From Putridiphycobacter roseus (GTDB taxonomy: Bacteria; Bacteroidota; Bacteroidia; Flavobacteriales_D; Crocinitomicaceae): a stretch of 64,000 nt of DNA. Every line of letters begins with the position of its first letter. The first letter of the stretch is position 1. This document shows, piece by piece, positions 53,651 through 63,103 of the stretch. A program made the position numbers and the translations under genes. The stretch is taken from contig NZ_QKSB01000001.1 of assembly GCF_003234935.1 (NCBI RefSeq), positions 558,001 to 622,000 on the forward strand. The letters are read 5' to 3'. The notes beneath the pieces were generated by a model. The model was not told the DNA's origin and ran no database searches. It saw nothing but the letters and a program-made list of their open reading frames with translations.

Positions 53651-53957
53651 TTTTTATTTTTTTTGGTTTGAACATTTTTAACATCCTGTGTGTCACAAAA
53701 AAGCCTCCTGCGACATTGATACTCCCAATCAAGACGCCAATAGCCGAAATCACGGTCATTAAGTTAAACCCAATACCCGGTTGCATCAACTGAATAGTTC
53801 CACCGATAATGATGATGCCACTGATTGCATTCGAACCTGACATCAAAGGAGTATGTAATACTGCTGGCACATTTTTTATAATTGAAATACCGACGAGGGT
53901 ACACAAAAGAATGATGTAAATCCCATCAATTGGGGTTAGACTGAATGTATTTTCCAT
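53634..53957 (-). CDS. pntAb: NAD(P) transhydrogenase alpha-2 membrane subunit
   Basis: 107 residues with three or four helices, including HTPLMSGSNAISGIIIIG, the conserved membrane loop of the transhydrogenase alpha subunit C-terminus. Proteins with separate alpha-1, alpha-2 and beta chains are the usual form outside Enterobacteria. It overlaps pntB by 17 bases and follows pntAa by 2 bases. Confidence 0.93.
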   Translation of the reverse strand: MENTFSLTPIDGIYIILLCTLVGISIIKNVPAVLHTPLMSGSNAISGIIIIGGTIQLMQPGIGFNLMTVISAIGVLIGSINVAGGFFVTHRMLKMFKPKKIKNDFNR

Positions 53958-53959
53958 GT

Positions 53960-55078
53960 TTAATATTTATTTACTTCTGCACATATTTTTTCGTGCACTA
54001 TTTTTCCATTTCTGGTTACCAAGGTTGCGGCCAATATTTCATCTTGAAAAGTCAAGTCTTCATTAGACCTGAAATGATGGATAAAAGTGGTCATGTTATT
54101 ACCCAATAAAATAGAGGCTGAACGTGCTACCCTATTGTAAATTGTTGATTCGCCGAGCAAGAATACGCCATCCTTTAAAACAGTTTTATTATTTTCTGAA
54201 AATTCACAATTACCACCGGTATCCGCGGCCATGTCAATAACTATACTACCCGGTTTCATGCGCTTTAACATATCAGCAGTAATTAATTTCGGGGCTTTTT
54301 TCCCCGGAATTCTTGCTGTTGTAATAATTAAATCGGCGTCTTTCGCCTGAAGGGCGATTGAATCGATAACTTTAGTCATAAAGTTCTCATCTTGTTCAAT
54401 GGCATATCCTCCACTCGACTCATCTTCAACAGCTCCCATAACTTCAATAAAATCAGCACCTAAACTTTCCACTTCTGTCTTGGTTTGCTTACGGATATCA
54501 AATGCCGTAACCACTGCACCAAGTCTTCTTGCAGTTGCAATTGCTTGCAGTCCGGCAACACCTGCACCTAATACTAATACTTTTGCGGGATAAAGTGTCC
54601 CACCGGCACTTGAAATCATGGGAGAAACAACCATGGACTTATCGAAGCCATGCACTACGGCCTGATAACCTGACAGGGCAGCCAAACTTGATAAAATGTC
54701 CATGGATTGTGCTTTTGTAATCCTTGGCAAAAGTGACAAGGAAAAAAAGTCTATAGGATTATTAGTAAATTGCAAAATCGATTCAAGTTCATCTAATACA
54801 CCGTACCCTCCAATCACTGTTTTATGTTTTTCAATTCCTGAAAAGTTTATTTTACTGGAGAGCGTAATTAGCAAAGATGACTTTTTGAGTAACAATGCTC
54901 GATCACTTTCAATTTCAGCACCTGCCAAACCATACGCTTCATCTGTAAAACCAGCCAATACGCCAGCCCCACTTTCTACTATTACGGTATAATGTTCCGA
55001 CAAATGCTTTACATTGTCAGGAGTAAGCGCAACTACGTTCACTCCTGCGTTTTCTTTTAATAATCCTAATACTTTCAT
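53960..55078 (-). CDS. pntAa: NAD(P) transhydrogenase alpha-1 NAD-binding subunit
   Basis: Soluble domain I, 372 residues. Related to alanine dehydrogenase: TVIVESGAGVLAGFTDEAY, the Rossmann loop VLVLGAGVAGLQAIATARRLGAVV and DLIITTARIPGKKAPKLI are diagnostic. Domain I exchanges hydride between NAD and the NADP-bound domain III. Starts 4 bases after gdh, in the same transcript. Confidence 0.94.
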   Translation of the reverse strand: MKVLGLLKENAGVNVVALTPDNVKHLSEHYTVIVESGAGVLAGFTDEAYGLAGAEIESDRALLLKKSSLLITLSSKINFSGIEKHKTVIGGYGVLDELESILQFTNNPIDFFSLSLLPRITKAQSMDILSSLAALSGYQAVVHGFDKSMVVSPMISSAGGTLYPAKVLVLGAGVAGLQAIATARRLGAVVTAFDIRKQTKTEVESLGADFIEVMGAVEDESSGGYAIEQDENFMTKVIDSIALQAKDADLIITTARIPGKKAPKLITADMLKRMKPGSIVIDMAADTGGNCEFSENNKTVLKDGVFLLGESTIYNRVARSASILLGNNMTTFIHHFRSNEDLTFQDEILAATLVTRNGKIVHEKICAEVNKY

Positions 55079-55082
55079 ATAA

Positions 55083-56387
55083 TTATGGGAATACTCCTCT
55101 TTCTTTGTACGTTTGATCTAGTTTTTTTAATGCGACGATATAAGCGCCTACTCTCCAGCTCACATGGTAAGTATTAGAAACCTCCACAACCCGATCGAAA
55201 GCGTCTTCTAGTTTTTCTGAAATCATATCTAAAACAGTTTCCATTTTCCAGTTTTCACTTCTTTTGTTTTGCAACCATTCGTAATAACTACCTATTACTC
55301 CACCTGAATTACAAAGGATATCAGGAATCACATCTACACCATTCTTTAAAAGAATCAATTCTGCATCTGCACTTACAGGGCCGTTTGCTCCTTCAGCAAT
55401 TAAAGTGGCTTTGATTTTATCACAATTTTCAGCGGTAATCTGATTTCCTAATGCTGCTGGAATAATAATGTCACATTCAATTTCAAAAAAGTGGGACGAG
55501 TCTAATTTAGAAGCGGATTCAAAACCGTCAATTTTTCCAGTATTTTTGCTGGTGTGTGCCAACAAACTTTCTGGATCGATTCCATTCGTATTTGCAATGG
55601 TACCACTCGCATCTTGCACCGCAATTAACTTCGCACCTTCTTTGGTTAAAAAGTGAGCGGTCCAGTAACCTACATTACCAAAACCTTGAATAATAAAAGT
55701 CATGCCATTCAAGTCTTTATCTAGATTTTTGGCCCATTTTTTTATGTTGGTCACCACCCCAAAACCAGTCGCTCTATCTCTTCCTTCTAGTCCACCAGAA
55801 CCAACAGGTTTACCAGTAACCACGTGCATGTTTTTTTGTCTTACTGAAGGAGACTTGATAGAAGAATAAGTATCCGCAATCCAAGCCATAATTTTAGCAT
55901 TTGTATTGACATCTGGAGCAGGTATATCTAAATCTGGTCCAATATTATCGCCAAGCGCATAAGTAAACCTTCTTGTTATTCTTTCTAATTCTGATTCCGA
56001 ATATTTACTTGGGTCAATTTGAATGCCACCCTTGCCGCCACCGTATGGTAACCCAACAATTGCTGACTTCCAAGTCATCCACATAGCAAGTGCTCTTGCA
56101 GCATCAATATCTACCGTAGTATGGTAACGTAAACCGCCCTTGTATGGTCCTAATGCATTATTGTGTTGCACCCTGTAACCTGTGAAGACTTCAATTGAAC
56201 CATCATCTAGTTTTACCGGGAAATGAACAACAATTTCGTTGTTGGTGTTCATTAAAATCTTTCTAATCCCCTTGTGCAAATCAATAATATCTGCAGCTTG
56301 ATTGTACTGACGCAATACGTTTTCGTACATGCCTGCTTTAGGCAATTGTTTTTTTACTGTTTCCATATTTTTTTTCTGATTATTCAT
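55083..56387 (-). CDS. gdhA: Glutamate dehydrogenase
   Basis: 434 residues from ATG 56387 (a GTG three codons upstream is the alternative). Motifs: GPYKGGLRYH with the substrate-binding lysines, LPYGGGKGGI (the catalytic lysine), PAPDVNTNA, and FIIQGFGNVGYWTAHFL as the Rossmann loop. Interconverts glutamate and 2-oxoglutarate plus ammonia; the cofactor (NAD or NADP) cannot be read with certainty. Preceded by a Cys-rich gene overlapping its start by 8 bases (17 bases from the upstream GTG). Together with the transhydrogenase it links nitrogen and redox balance. Confidence 0.93.
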   Translation of the reverse strand: MNNQKKNMETVKKQLPKAGMYENVLRQYNQAADIIDLHKGIRKILMNTNNEIVVHFPVKLDDGSIEVFTGYRVQHNNALGPYKGGLRYHTTVDIDAARALAMWMTWKSAIVGLPYGGGKGGIQIDPSKYSESELERITRRFTYALGDNIGPDLDIPAPDVNTNAKIMAWIADTYSSIKSPSVRQKNMHVVTGKPVGSGGLEGRDRATGFGVVTNIKKWAKNLDKDLNGMTFIIQGFGNVGYWTAHFLTKEGAKLIAVQDASGTIANTNGIDPESLLAHTSKNTGKIDGFESASKLDSSHFFEIECDIIIPAALGNQITAENCDKIKATLIAEGANGPVSADAELILLKNGVDVIPDILCNSGGVIGSYYEWLQNKRSENWKMETVLDMISEKLEDAFDRVVEVSNTYHVSWRVGAYIVALKKLDQTYKERGVFP

Positions 56388-56628
56388 AATGCTCACATTG
56401 AAAAATAAAGTGACCTAAACTTCTTAATGTGCAACTTTCTTTGAAATCACAACTTGCACACAAGTCGTTGATTGCGGTTGTTGACATATTGTTATTCTCC
56501 TGACTAGGAATTACAATTCCTTGTTCAAACTCATAAGCTTCGCAAAATATTTTTGACTCATCTACCGCCTCAGCTTGATACATGCAAGTGTTGTCATTGA
56601 CACAATTATTACAAATGTTTGCTTCCAT
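56380..56628 (-). CDS. Small protein with two tandem four-cysteine modules
   Basis: 82 residues. Two copies of the same pattern C-x2-C-x5-C-x(11-13)-C-E-x-Y-E: CNNCVNDNTC...FCEAYE and CASCDFKESC...QCEHYE, suggesting internal duplication and metal or Fe-S binding. No signal peptide. It is the first gene after a sigma-54-type promoter and overlaps the glutamate dehydrogenase start. I do not recognise a family; a redox or metal sensor is possible. Confidence 0.7.
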   Translation of the reverse strand: MEANICNNCVNDNTCMYQAEAVDESKIFCEAYEFEQGIVIPSQENNNMSTTAINDLCASCDFKESCTLRSLGHFIFQCEHYE

Positions 56629-56651
56629 TTAATTCATTTTGGAAACAATAA

Positions 56652-56668
56652 GGCAATAGCAATGCCAA
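56652..56668 (-). promoter_or_regulatory. Sigma-54 (-24/-12) promoter of the gdh-pnt operon
   Basis: Minus strand TTGGCATTGCTATTGCC matches TTGGCAC-N5-TTGCW, with exact GG-N10-GC spacing. The predicted start point is about 12 bases ahead of the ATG of the Cys-rich gene. An NtrC-type activator and kinase are encoded just upstream. Confidence 0.8.
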
Positions 56669-56725
56669 CCATCAAATCAACATGGGTTTACAGATGCTAA
56701 ATACTGACAATGAATTTAATATGTT

Positions 56726-56744
56726 TTGGCACAGAAATTTCCAA
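56726..56744 (-). promoter_or_regulatory. Possible activator-binding inverted repeat
   Basis: TTGG-N11-CCAA with the inner palindrome GAAATTTC, about 65 bases upstream of the -24 box, a usual distance for an NtrC-type enhancer site. Inferred only. Confidence 0.4.
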
Positions 56745-56760
56745 GAAAATTTACTACATT

Positions 56761-56782
56761 AAAAACGGGGTAATACTCCCCG
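56761..56782 (-). terminator. Terminator of the NtrC-type regulator gene
   Basis: Minus strand CGGGG-AGTATTA-CCCCG then TTTTT, 25 bases after the stop. Confidence 0.82.
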
Positions 56783-56806
56783 GTACGGGTGCAAATGTAT
56801 CGGTGA

Positions 56807-58132
56807 CTATTTTAATTTTTCTCTCAATGTCTTCCGATCAATTCCGAGAATTTCAGCGGCTTTAGTTTTGTTGTTATTATTGGCCGACAATACTTTTTGA
56901 ATATAATCTTTTTCCACTTCTTTTAAAGACATGGAAAGTGATGCACTTTTATCCAACTGCACCTTTGACTTCATATAATTTGGAATTTCATTGATGGTGA
57001 TATTGTCATCATGCATTACCACCAGTCTTTGCACAAAGTTTTCTAATTCACGTACGTTCCCAGGCCATGCATATTTATTTAAAGCGCTCAAGGCATTCCT
57101 GTCGAATTTTAGTTTTGATTTGGACTGTTCTTTGCTGAATTTAAGATTAAAATATTTCAAGAGTGCTAGAATATCATTCTCTCTTTCACGCAAAGGTGGA
57201 ATTTCAATGGAAATCACATTTAATCGGTAATACAAGTCTTCTCTGAATTTCCCTTGGGCTATCAATTCTAAAAGGTTTACGTTGGAAGCCGTGACAATTC
57301 TTACATTTATTTTCTGACTTTTAGTCGACCCTAGAGAGGTCACTTCTTTTTCTTGAATGGCTCTTAATAATTTAGCTTGAACTTCTAGTGAAGTATTACT
57401 GATTTCATCCAAAAATAAAGTTCCGCCATCAGCTGCTTGAAAAAAACCAGCACGATTTGTAATCGCTCCCGTAAAACTACCCTTTAGGTGACCAAACAGC
57501 TCGCTTTCTAACAATTGGTCGGGAATAGCACCGCAGTTTACCGGTACAAATGGGGCAGAAGAAAAGTCGCCACTATAATGTATTGCTCTAGCGACTAATT
57601 CTTTTCCAGTCCCACTTTCTCCACTCACCAAAATAGTAGCCCTATTTGATTTTGTACGCTGAATGGTGTTATATAAATGCTGCATCTTTTTGGAAGACCC
57701 AATGATACCTTGAAAATTTTCGATCACTGCCGTGGTCTGCACTTCTTCACGCACAGTTTTGGCACCCAGCATACTTCGCAATGCATCTTCTAACTCATCT
57801 GCAGTAAACGGTTTGATCAAATACTCTAAAGCACCTAATTTCATCACATTAATTGCTGAATTAACACTTGGATAACCAGTAATAACGAGAATTGGAATAC
57901 TTGAAAAGTGCTCACTACAATACCGAATGAGCTGCTCCCCTCCAATTTTAGGCATGTTCAGGTCCGTAATCAATAAATCTATTTCGGTATTTTCAAGGAT
58001 TTCAATCCCTTCAAGTACATTGTCTGAAATATATGGATTCATACCAAGGTCTTGCAGTTGTCTCCTCAACAATTCCAACAAATCTCTTGAGTCATCTACT
58101 ACTAAAATGGATAAAGTTTCATTCATATACAT
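56807..58132 (-). CDS. NtrC-family sigma-54-dependent response regulator
   Basis: 441 residues. Receiver domain (VVDDSRD, phospho-acceptor Asp near 57 in DLNMP), AAA+ domain (Walker A GESGTGKE, the sigma-54-contact loop GSFTGA in place of GAFTGA, Walker B region GGTLFLDEIS) and a Fis-type helix-turn-helix at the end (KAAEILGIDRKTLREKL). It would activate the sigma-54 promoter at 56652-56668 upstream of gdh-pnt. Start overlaps the kinase stop by 10 bases. Confidence 0.95.
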   Translation of the reverse strand: MYMNETLSILVVDDSRDLLELLRRQLQDLGMNPYISDNVLEGIEILENTEIDLLITDLNMPKIGGEQLIRYCSEHFSSIPILVITGYPSVNSAINVMKLGALEYLIKPFTADELEDALRSMLGAKTVREEVQTTAVIENFQGIIGSSKKMQHLYNTIQRTKSNRATILVSGESGTGKELVARAIHYSGDFSSAPFVPVNCGAIPDQLLESELFGHLKGSFTGAITNRAGFFQAADGGTLFLDEISNTSLEVQAKLLRAIQEKEVTSLGSTKSQKINVRIVTASNVNLLELIAQGKFREDLYYRLNVISIEIPPLRERENDILALLKYFNLKFSKEQSKSKLKFDRNALSALNKYAWPGNVRELENFVQRLVVMHDDNITINEIPNYMKSKVQLDKSASLSMSLKEVEKDYIQKVLSANNNNKTKAAEILGIDRKTLREKLK

Positions 58133-59226
58133 GGAAGAATTATGGTAAATAAAGTGCCTTTGTCAACTTCTGATTCAACTTCAATAGTCCCTTTATGCGC
58201 TTGAACAATACCGTGGGAGACTGCTAAACCTAAACCAGTACCGTTTTGTGATTTATTGGTATAGAAAGGCTGAAACAGCCTGCCAATTTCATGCGAAGGA
58301 ATTCCCTTCCCATTATCGGCAATTTCTAATTTTATATTATTTTGTTCCTTACTCGTTTTGATTCTCAAATTACCATTAGCACGCATAGCATCTATGGCAT
58401 TTAACACAATATTGAAGATTACTTGGGTAAACTGTACCGCATCTAAGCTTATTTTTGGTACATCCTCTTCCAAATCAACGGTTACATTTATCCCCTTTTC
58501 ATTGAGTTGAATTTTAAGTAAATCTAAGCATTCTTTTACCAACTTGTTCAAATCATTTTTCTTGAATTGAGAAGGCATTTCACAGGAGAAAAACATGAGT
58601 TTTTTCACTATTTCTCTGGCGTGTTTAGCTGACTTTAATACTTTTTCTACATCATTTTTCTTTAAGGAATCTGTTTCCCCTTTTTGCAATAATTCAGCAT
58701 ATCCAATAATATTTCCAAGGGGAGTATTTAATTCATGAGCAATGCCAGCGGTCAGCTCGCCCAACAGATTTAAACGGTCGTTAAACCGCAATTTATCCTT
58801 AATCATTACTTCCTGTTGCTTGGTTAAATCAAGTTCTATTAAACTTAATATTTCATATCCAATTTGGTTGAGCAATGCTTGTTCTTCAATTAAAAAAACC
58901 TCAGGTATTTCAGTTTGATTGGACTGTTGATAGTAAACGAATAATTCTCCTACTAATCCTTGACCAAACTCGAATAAAACGGATTGACATTTTTCTTGTT
59001 TAGGACGAATACCTATTTCCGTATCGCCATATCGCAGGTAGGCTTTTACCATTTGTGGATATTGCCAACCACTCGGTATTTCTTCAACAATTAATTGCAA
59101 AGCCTTATTCAAGTCATTTTTATGAATGATTGCTATACGGGAAATATTATATAAACACTCTAATTCCTTTACCCTTTCCGCCAAATCTTTTGACAATGTA
59201 CTGCTATCGAAATCCTCTTCTTTCAT
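58123..59226 (-). CDS. Sensor histidine kinase
   Basis: 367 residues, soluble. An N-terminal region of about 130 residues with GAF-like strands precedes the HisKA domain (phospho-acceptor in IAHELNTPLGN, near 164) and the HATPase domain (N-box NIVLNAIDAM, G1 DNGKGIP, G2 GTGLGLAVSHG). No membrane segment is seen, so the signal is cytosolic. Its stop overlaps the NtrC-type regulator start by 10 bases, making a two-component pair. Confidence 0.93.
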   Translation of the reverse strand: MKEEDFDSSTLSKDLAERVKELECLYNISRIAIIHKNDLNKALQLIVEEIPSGWQYPQMVKAYLRYGDTEIGIRPKQEKCQSVLFEFGQGLVGELFVYYQQSNQTEIPEVFLIEEQALLNQIGYEILSLIELDLTKQQEVMIKDKLRFNDRLNLLGELTAGIAHELNTPLGNIIGYAELLQKGETDSLKKNDVEKVLKSAKHAREIVKKLMFFSCEMPSQFKKNDLNKLVKECLDLLKIQLNEKGINVTVDLEEDVPKISLDAVQFTQVIFNIVLNAIDAMRANGNLRIKTSKEQNNIKLEIADNGKGIPSHEIGRLFQPFYTNKSQNGTGLGLAVSHGIVQAHKGTIEVESEVDKGTLFTIILPCI

Positions 59227-59259
59227 TTTGAGTCAAAATTAATAAACTTAAATAATATA

Positions 59260-60375
59260 CTAATTTTTAGGTTTATCTGCAAGCGGATCTTTTACTGATT
59301 CTTGCTTCATGACCAAAGTTCGATACGGGTATGGTATTTCAATTCCATTCATTTCAAATTGCTTTTTAACACTTTCTAAAATATCACATCTTAAGTCAAA
59401 AGAATCCACATAATCTTTTGACCATGCCCATGCCCGAATCGTAACAGAAGAATCATTTAATGCGGTTAAAGCTATTTTTACTATCGGTTGCCCATCTTGC
59501 TTTTGCACCTCCGATCTATTGTCAATAATCAAAGGATGATTTTCACATTCCTTTTGCATAATTTTCTTTGCCAATGTAACGTCACTATCGTATGAAATAC
59601 CTATTTCTATTCTATCGCAGCATTTAGATTCTCCCAAATCGTAATTAATTAATTTTTCTTTATTTATGACTGCATTGGGTATAACAATCATTTTATTTTC
59701 AAAATTACGCATTACCGTATGTCTTAGTGTAATATCAGTAACAGTTCCAACCATGGTATCTGATATTTTTATGATGTCGCCAATTTTAAATGGTTTAAAA
59801 GAAATAATAAATATTCCACCAACCAAGTTTGCCAAAGCCTCTTGAGAGGCCACACCAATAATAATAGCAACTACTCCTGCACCACCCAGCGCCGTTTGCG
59901 CTACACTTCTTAAGGAAGGAAAGACCAGAAGACCGAAAACAATACCAACAAAGCAGATAGAAACAACTACGACATACCGAAGAAATTTATAAGCAGTAGG
60001 ATCGTCTCCAATAGTTACTTTGACTTTAATTTTATTTTTAAACCATAAATTTATAGTACTTGCAGACACAATGGTGAGTATTGCAATAAAGCCCAAATAC
60101 ATGATTAATCTGAAATTACTTTGCAAAATATTGTATTCATCTTTTTCAACAAAAAGAAAACTAAAAGCAATAATCCCTAAAACAAGCCATAAAGAATTCA
60201 ACAATCTTTTTAATAAATTCAAGGTCTTGTTGTTCTCCCCAGGAAACTTTTGTTCTTTTTTCTTGACTAGCCATTGGTGCAATATTTTTGTAAATACCAA
60301 TAATGCAATTAAAGTAACCAATACAATTAGTGCATAAAATAGTTGCGGTTTATAAGTATCGAAGAAGACTTTCAT
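59260..60375 (-). CDS. MscS-family mechanosensitive channel
   Basis: 371 residues, about five helices. The pore-lining segment GGAGVVAIIIGVASQEALANLVGGIFIISFKPF carries the MscS signature, followed by the beta domain (DTMVGTVTDITLRHTVMRNFENK) and the C-terminal cytosolic cage. Protects against hypo-osmotic shock. It lies 33 bases upstream of the histidine kinase start and is likely cotranscribed. Confidence 0.93.
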   Translation of the reverse strand: MKVFFDTYKPQLFYALIVLVTLIALLVFTKILHQWLVKKKEQKFPGENNKTLNLLKRLLNSLWLVLGIIAFSFLFVEKDEYNILQSNFRLIMYLGFIAILTIVSASTINLWFKNKIKVKVTIGDDPTAYKFLRYVVVVSICFVGIVFGLLVFPSLRSVAQTALGGAGVVAIIIGVASQEALANLVGGIFIISFKPFKIGDIIKISDTMVGTVTDITLRHTVMRNFENKMIVIPNAVINKEKLINYDLGESKCCDRIEIGISYDSDVTLAKKIMQKECENHPLIIDNRSEVQKQDGQPIVKIALTALNDSSVTIRAWAWSKDYVDSFDLRCDILESVKKQFEMNGIEIPYPYRTLVMKQESVKDPLADKPKN

Positions 60376-60569
60376 ATATCCAAGTTATATTTTCTATTGG
60401 GTAAAGATATTACATGCATTTGATACAATTATATTGTCGTCTGTTTTAATTTAAGATTAAGATAAAAAAAGGAAATATTGGAGTTTAAAAAGAGTATCCC
60501 TTAAAAATACAATTTGTAAAAGCATTAAATATCCTTTTGGCTCCCTCTATTTCTAAAAAAAATGGGCAT

Positions 60570-60597
60570 AAAAAAAGCACCATGTTCCCATGGTGCT
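60570..60597 (-). terminator. Terminator of the T9SS exoprotein gene
   Basis: Stem AGCACCATG/CATGGTGCT with a 4-base loop, T-runs on both sides, so usable from either strand. Confidence 0.87.
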
Positions 60598-60618
60598 TTT
60601 TACAATTTAGTAAAAGGA

Positions 60619-62988
60619 TTATTTTATAATATTCACTTTTTTAGTAATTACTGAATCACCAGCTTTTACATGAACAAAATACATTCCGTTTGCCAATCTC
60701 TCACCATCTAATTTAATGATGTTTTGACCTGCAGTAACGCTTGTAATGTTATTTGAAATAACAACGTTTCCAATTGCATCTGTTACAAAGTAACTTACTT
60801 CTTTAGAATCGTTAGCGTTCAACTCAAGAATCATTTGACCTTTTGTTGGGTTAGGATAAATATTAAATTCGAATGCATTTACAGCATCTCCAACACTTAA
60901 ATCAGAAGGTACAGTACCTACTTTAGTAATTGAATTATTTGCTGCGTCTACATCACCAGTTACTGTAGCAGTTAAAGTAATACTATATGTAGTACCAGGA
61001 GTAACTGCTAATTGAGTTGGGTGTGTAAAAGTATAAGTTGCACCAGGTACAATAGTTAAACCAGTTAAAGTTGAAGTATTTGGACCACTACCATCATTCC
61101 AAGTTACATCTAAACTTGTAATATCAGTTGTACCTTTATTTTCTACTGTTCCAATAATATCAGAATTTCCGAATGGTAATAATTGTGGTAAATTAAAATC
61201 AGTTAAAGCAACTTCAGTAGGTAATTCAACTTCTGTTTTCCCTGCATTTAAAATCTCACCGTTATCTGCATTAATTACCATTACTACATAATGAGAATTA
61301 GAAACTAAATTCACTGTTGCAGCTGGAATATTTGCGAAAGTATAAGAATGCACACCTGCTGGTACTGAACCTGCTGGTAAACTTCCTGCTTCTCCTAAAA
61401 TATCATTATTAGATAAATATCTTGCAACGTGATCGTAACCACCAAACAAAGTTGGGTTTACTGAAGATGCAGCACCGTCCCAAGAAAATCCAGTAACAGG
61501 ATCTGTTAAAACACCACTACCACCACCTGCGTAGTAATTAGTTTGACTCCAGTTTGCACCAGTTTGAATTAAATCATCTTCTAAAACAACTAAGGATAAT
61601 CTATAGTTTCCACTAATAGTTCCAAAAAACTCAACATCTGTACTTACTTCAATTTCATTTGTTGTTGCGTTATAACTTGTAGTTATATCATTTACAGAAC
61701 AAGGTACAACATCACCAACTCTTGCAGCATGCATAGCACTAAACTGTGAAGGATCTCCATCAATTACTCTATCCACGCCACCACCTGGGTAACCACCTGG
61801 AACGTAAGTTCCGATATTTGAATCGTAAGCAGCAACAGTCATTGGATCACCATTGTGAACCGCAATTCCAATAAATTCTGCAGTTGCTTCCATTCCTGCT
61901 AAGCCTACAGCACCTCTTGGACACCAGCCACACCATGTACCTGTTTTTTCTTCACCTACTACATATTTAGTCGGGATAGCAGATAAAGTAGCCGTAGATT
62001 TTTGAATTGTATTATTAGTTGCATCAATATCACCTGTAGTTGCAGCTACTAAATCAATAGTATAACTTTGTGAAACTGTTGCAGATAAAGTAGTAGGGTG
62101 TGTAAATGTATAATTTGTGTTTGTTGCAATACTTAAACCAGTTAAAGTAGAAGTATTTGGACCTGAACCATCATCCCAAGTTACATCTAAACTAGTGATT
62201 GTATTTGAACCTAAATTTTTAACTGTTCCAATGATATCTACTGAACCATTCGCAACGTAAGGTAACAAATCAAAATCAATTAATTGAGACTCGTCAGCTG
62301 GTTGAACACCTTGAATAAACTCATAGTAATAATCATCTGCTGGTGTTGCATCTGTAGAAGCAATTGCTCCTAAAGCTGGAGAACCTGCTACAGAATAAGC
62401 TGTTGTACTGTTAATTTGTACACCTGCACTTAAAGCACCTACTCCAGTAGTATTTCTTTGATCCACTAAATAAATTCTATCCGTTGTTTCTTCCAAAACA
62501 ATTGAATAATAAGACCAATCAATTGTACCATTCACAACTGAACTGTAGTGAATCCATAATTGTCTGTTTGGTGCTGTACCAAATACTTTGATAGAACCAT
62601 TGTCATTTGCGCCACTTGCATTTAGTCCCCAAAGACAGATAGAATTATCAGGAACACTTGCATCTGGCAAAGCCATTGGCGTTGCACCAGGAACAGTAGT
62701 CGCAGCTACATCAAACGTTAATACGCCAGTAGAAGAGATTTTATAATCCGTTACTGGAGCACCATTAAAGTTAAATGTAAATGGTAAAGTTTGATTCGCA
62801 GACCAAACTGGTGTAGTTGCACTAGGCCCTACTAAAGAAGTCCATCCTGCAGCTTGACCACCCCCAACAGGGTAAGTATCTTCATTATTTAAGTTTCCAG
62901 GTACTTGACCTGCCGAACCTAAATAATAATATTGTCCAATGGCAAACTGGCCAATTAGACAAAATAATAATAAGTTAAAAATTTTCAT
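60619..62988 (-). CDS. T9SS-secreted Omp28-like protein with thioredoxin-type CxxC
   Basis: 789 residues with a signal peptide (ending FAIGQ). After a beta-rich N-terminal region come two homologous CARDB-type repeats (DVTWDDGSGPNTSTLTGL and DVTWNDGSGPNTSTLTGL) flanking an Omp28-like segment whose GTWCGWCPRG is a thioredoxin-type CxxC. The C-terminus is a type A sorting domain (FNIYPNPTKGQ ... GMYFVHVKAGD). It is exported to the cell surface. The redox role of the CxxC motif outside the cell is uncertain. Monocistronic, with a strong terminator. Confidence 0.9.
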   Translation of the reverse strand: MKIFNLLLFCLIGQFAIGQYYYLGSAGQVPGNLNNEDTYPVGGGQAAGWTSLVGPSATTPVWSANQTLPFTFNFNGAPVTDYKISSTGVLTFDVAATTVPGATPMALPDASVPDNSICLWGLNASGANDNGSIKVFGTAPNRQLWIHYSSVVNGTIDWSYYSIVLEETTDRIYLVDQRNTTGVGALSAGVQINSTTAYSVAGSPALGAIASTDATPADDYYYEFIQGVQPADESQLIDFDLLPYVANGSVDIIGTVKNLGSNTITSLDVTWDDGSGPNTSTLTGLSIATNTNYTFTHPTTLSATVSQSYTIDLVAATTGDIDATNNTIQKSTATLSAIPTKYVVGEEKTGTWCGWCPRGAVGLAGMEATAEFIGIAVHNGDPMTVAAYDSNIGTYVPGGYPGGGVDRVIDGDPSQFSAMHAARVGDVVPCSVNDITTSYNATTNEIEVSTDVEFFGTISGNYRLSLVVLEDDLIQTGANWSQTNYYAGGGSGVLTDPVTGFSWDGAASSVNPTLFGGYDHVARYLSNNDILGEAGSLPAGSVPAGVHSYTFANIPAATVNLVSNSHYVVMVINADNGEILNAGKTEVELPTEVALTDFNLPQLLPFGNSDIIGTVENKGTTDITSLDVTWNDGSGPNTSTLTGLTIVPGATYTFTHPTQLAVTPGTTYSITLTATVTGDVDAANNSITKVGTVPSDLSVGDAVNAFEFNIYPNPTKGQMILELNANDSKEVSYFVTDAIGNVVISNNITSVTAGQNIIKLDGERLANGMYFVHVKAGDSVITKKVNIIK

Positions 62989-63103
62989 ATAATTTTGTTT
63001 ATAGTTTAACTGTAAAAATAGACATCTAATTCCTAATTATCAATTCTAAAAAGGATTGAATATTGAATTCCTAAAATTTTATTTTTTAATCTTCAGGTAA
63101 CAT

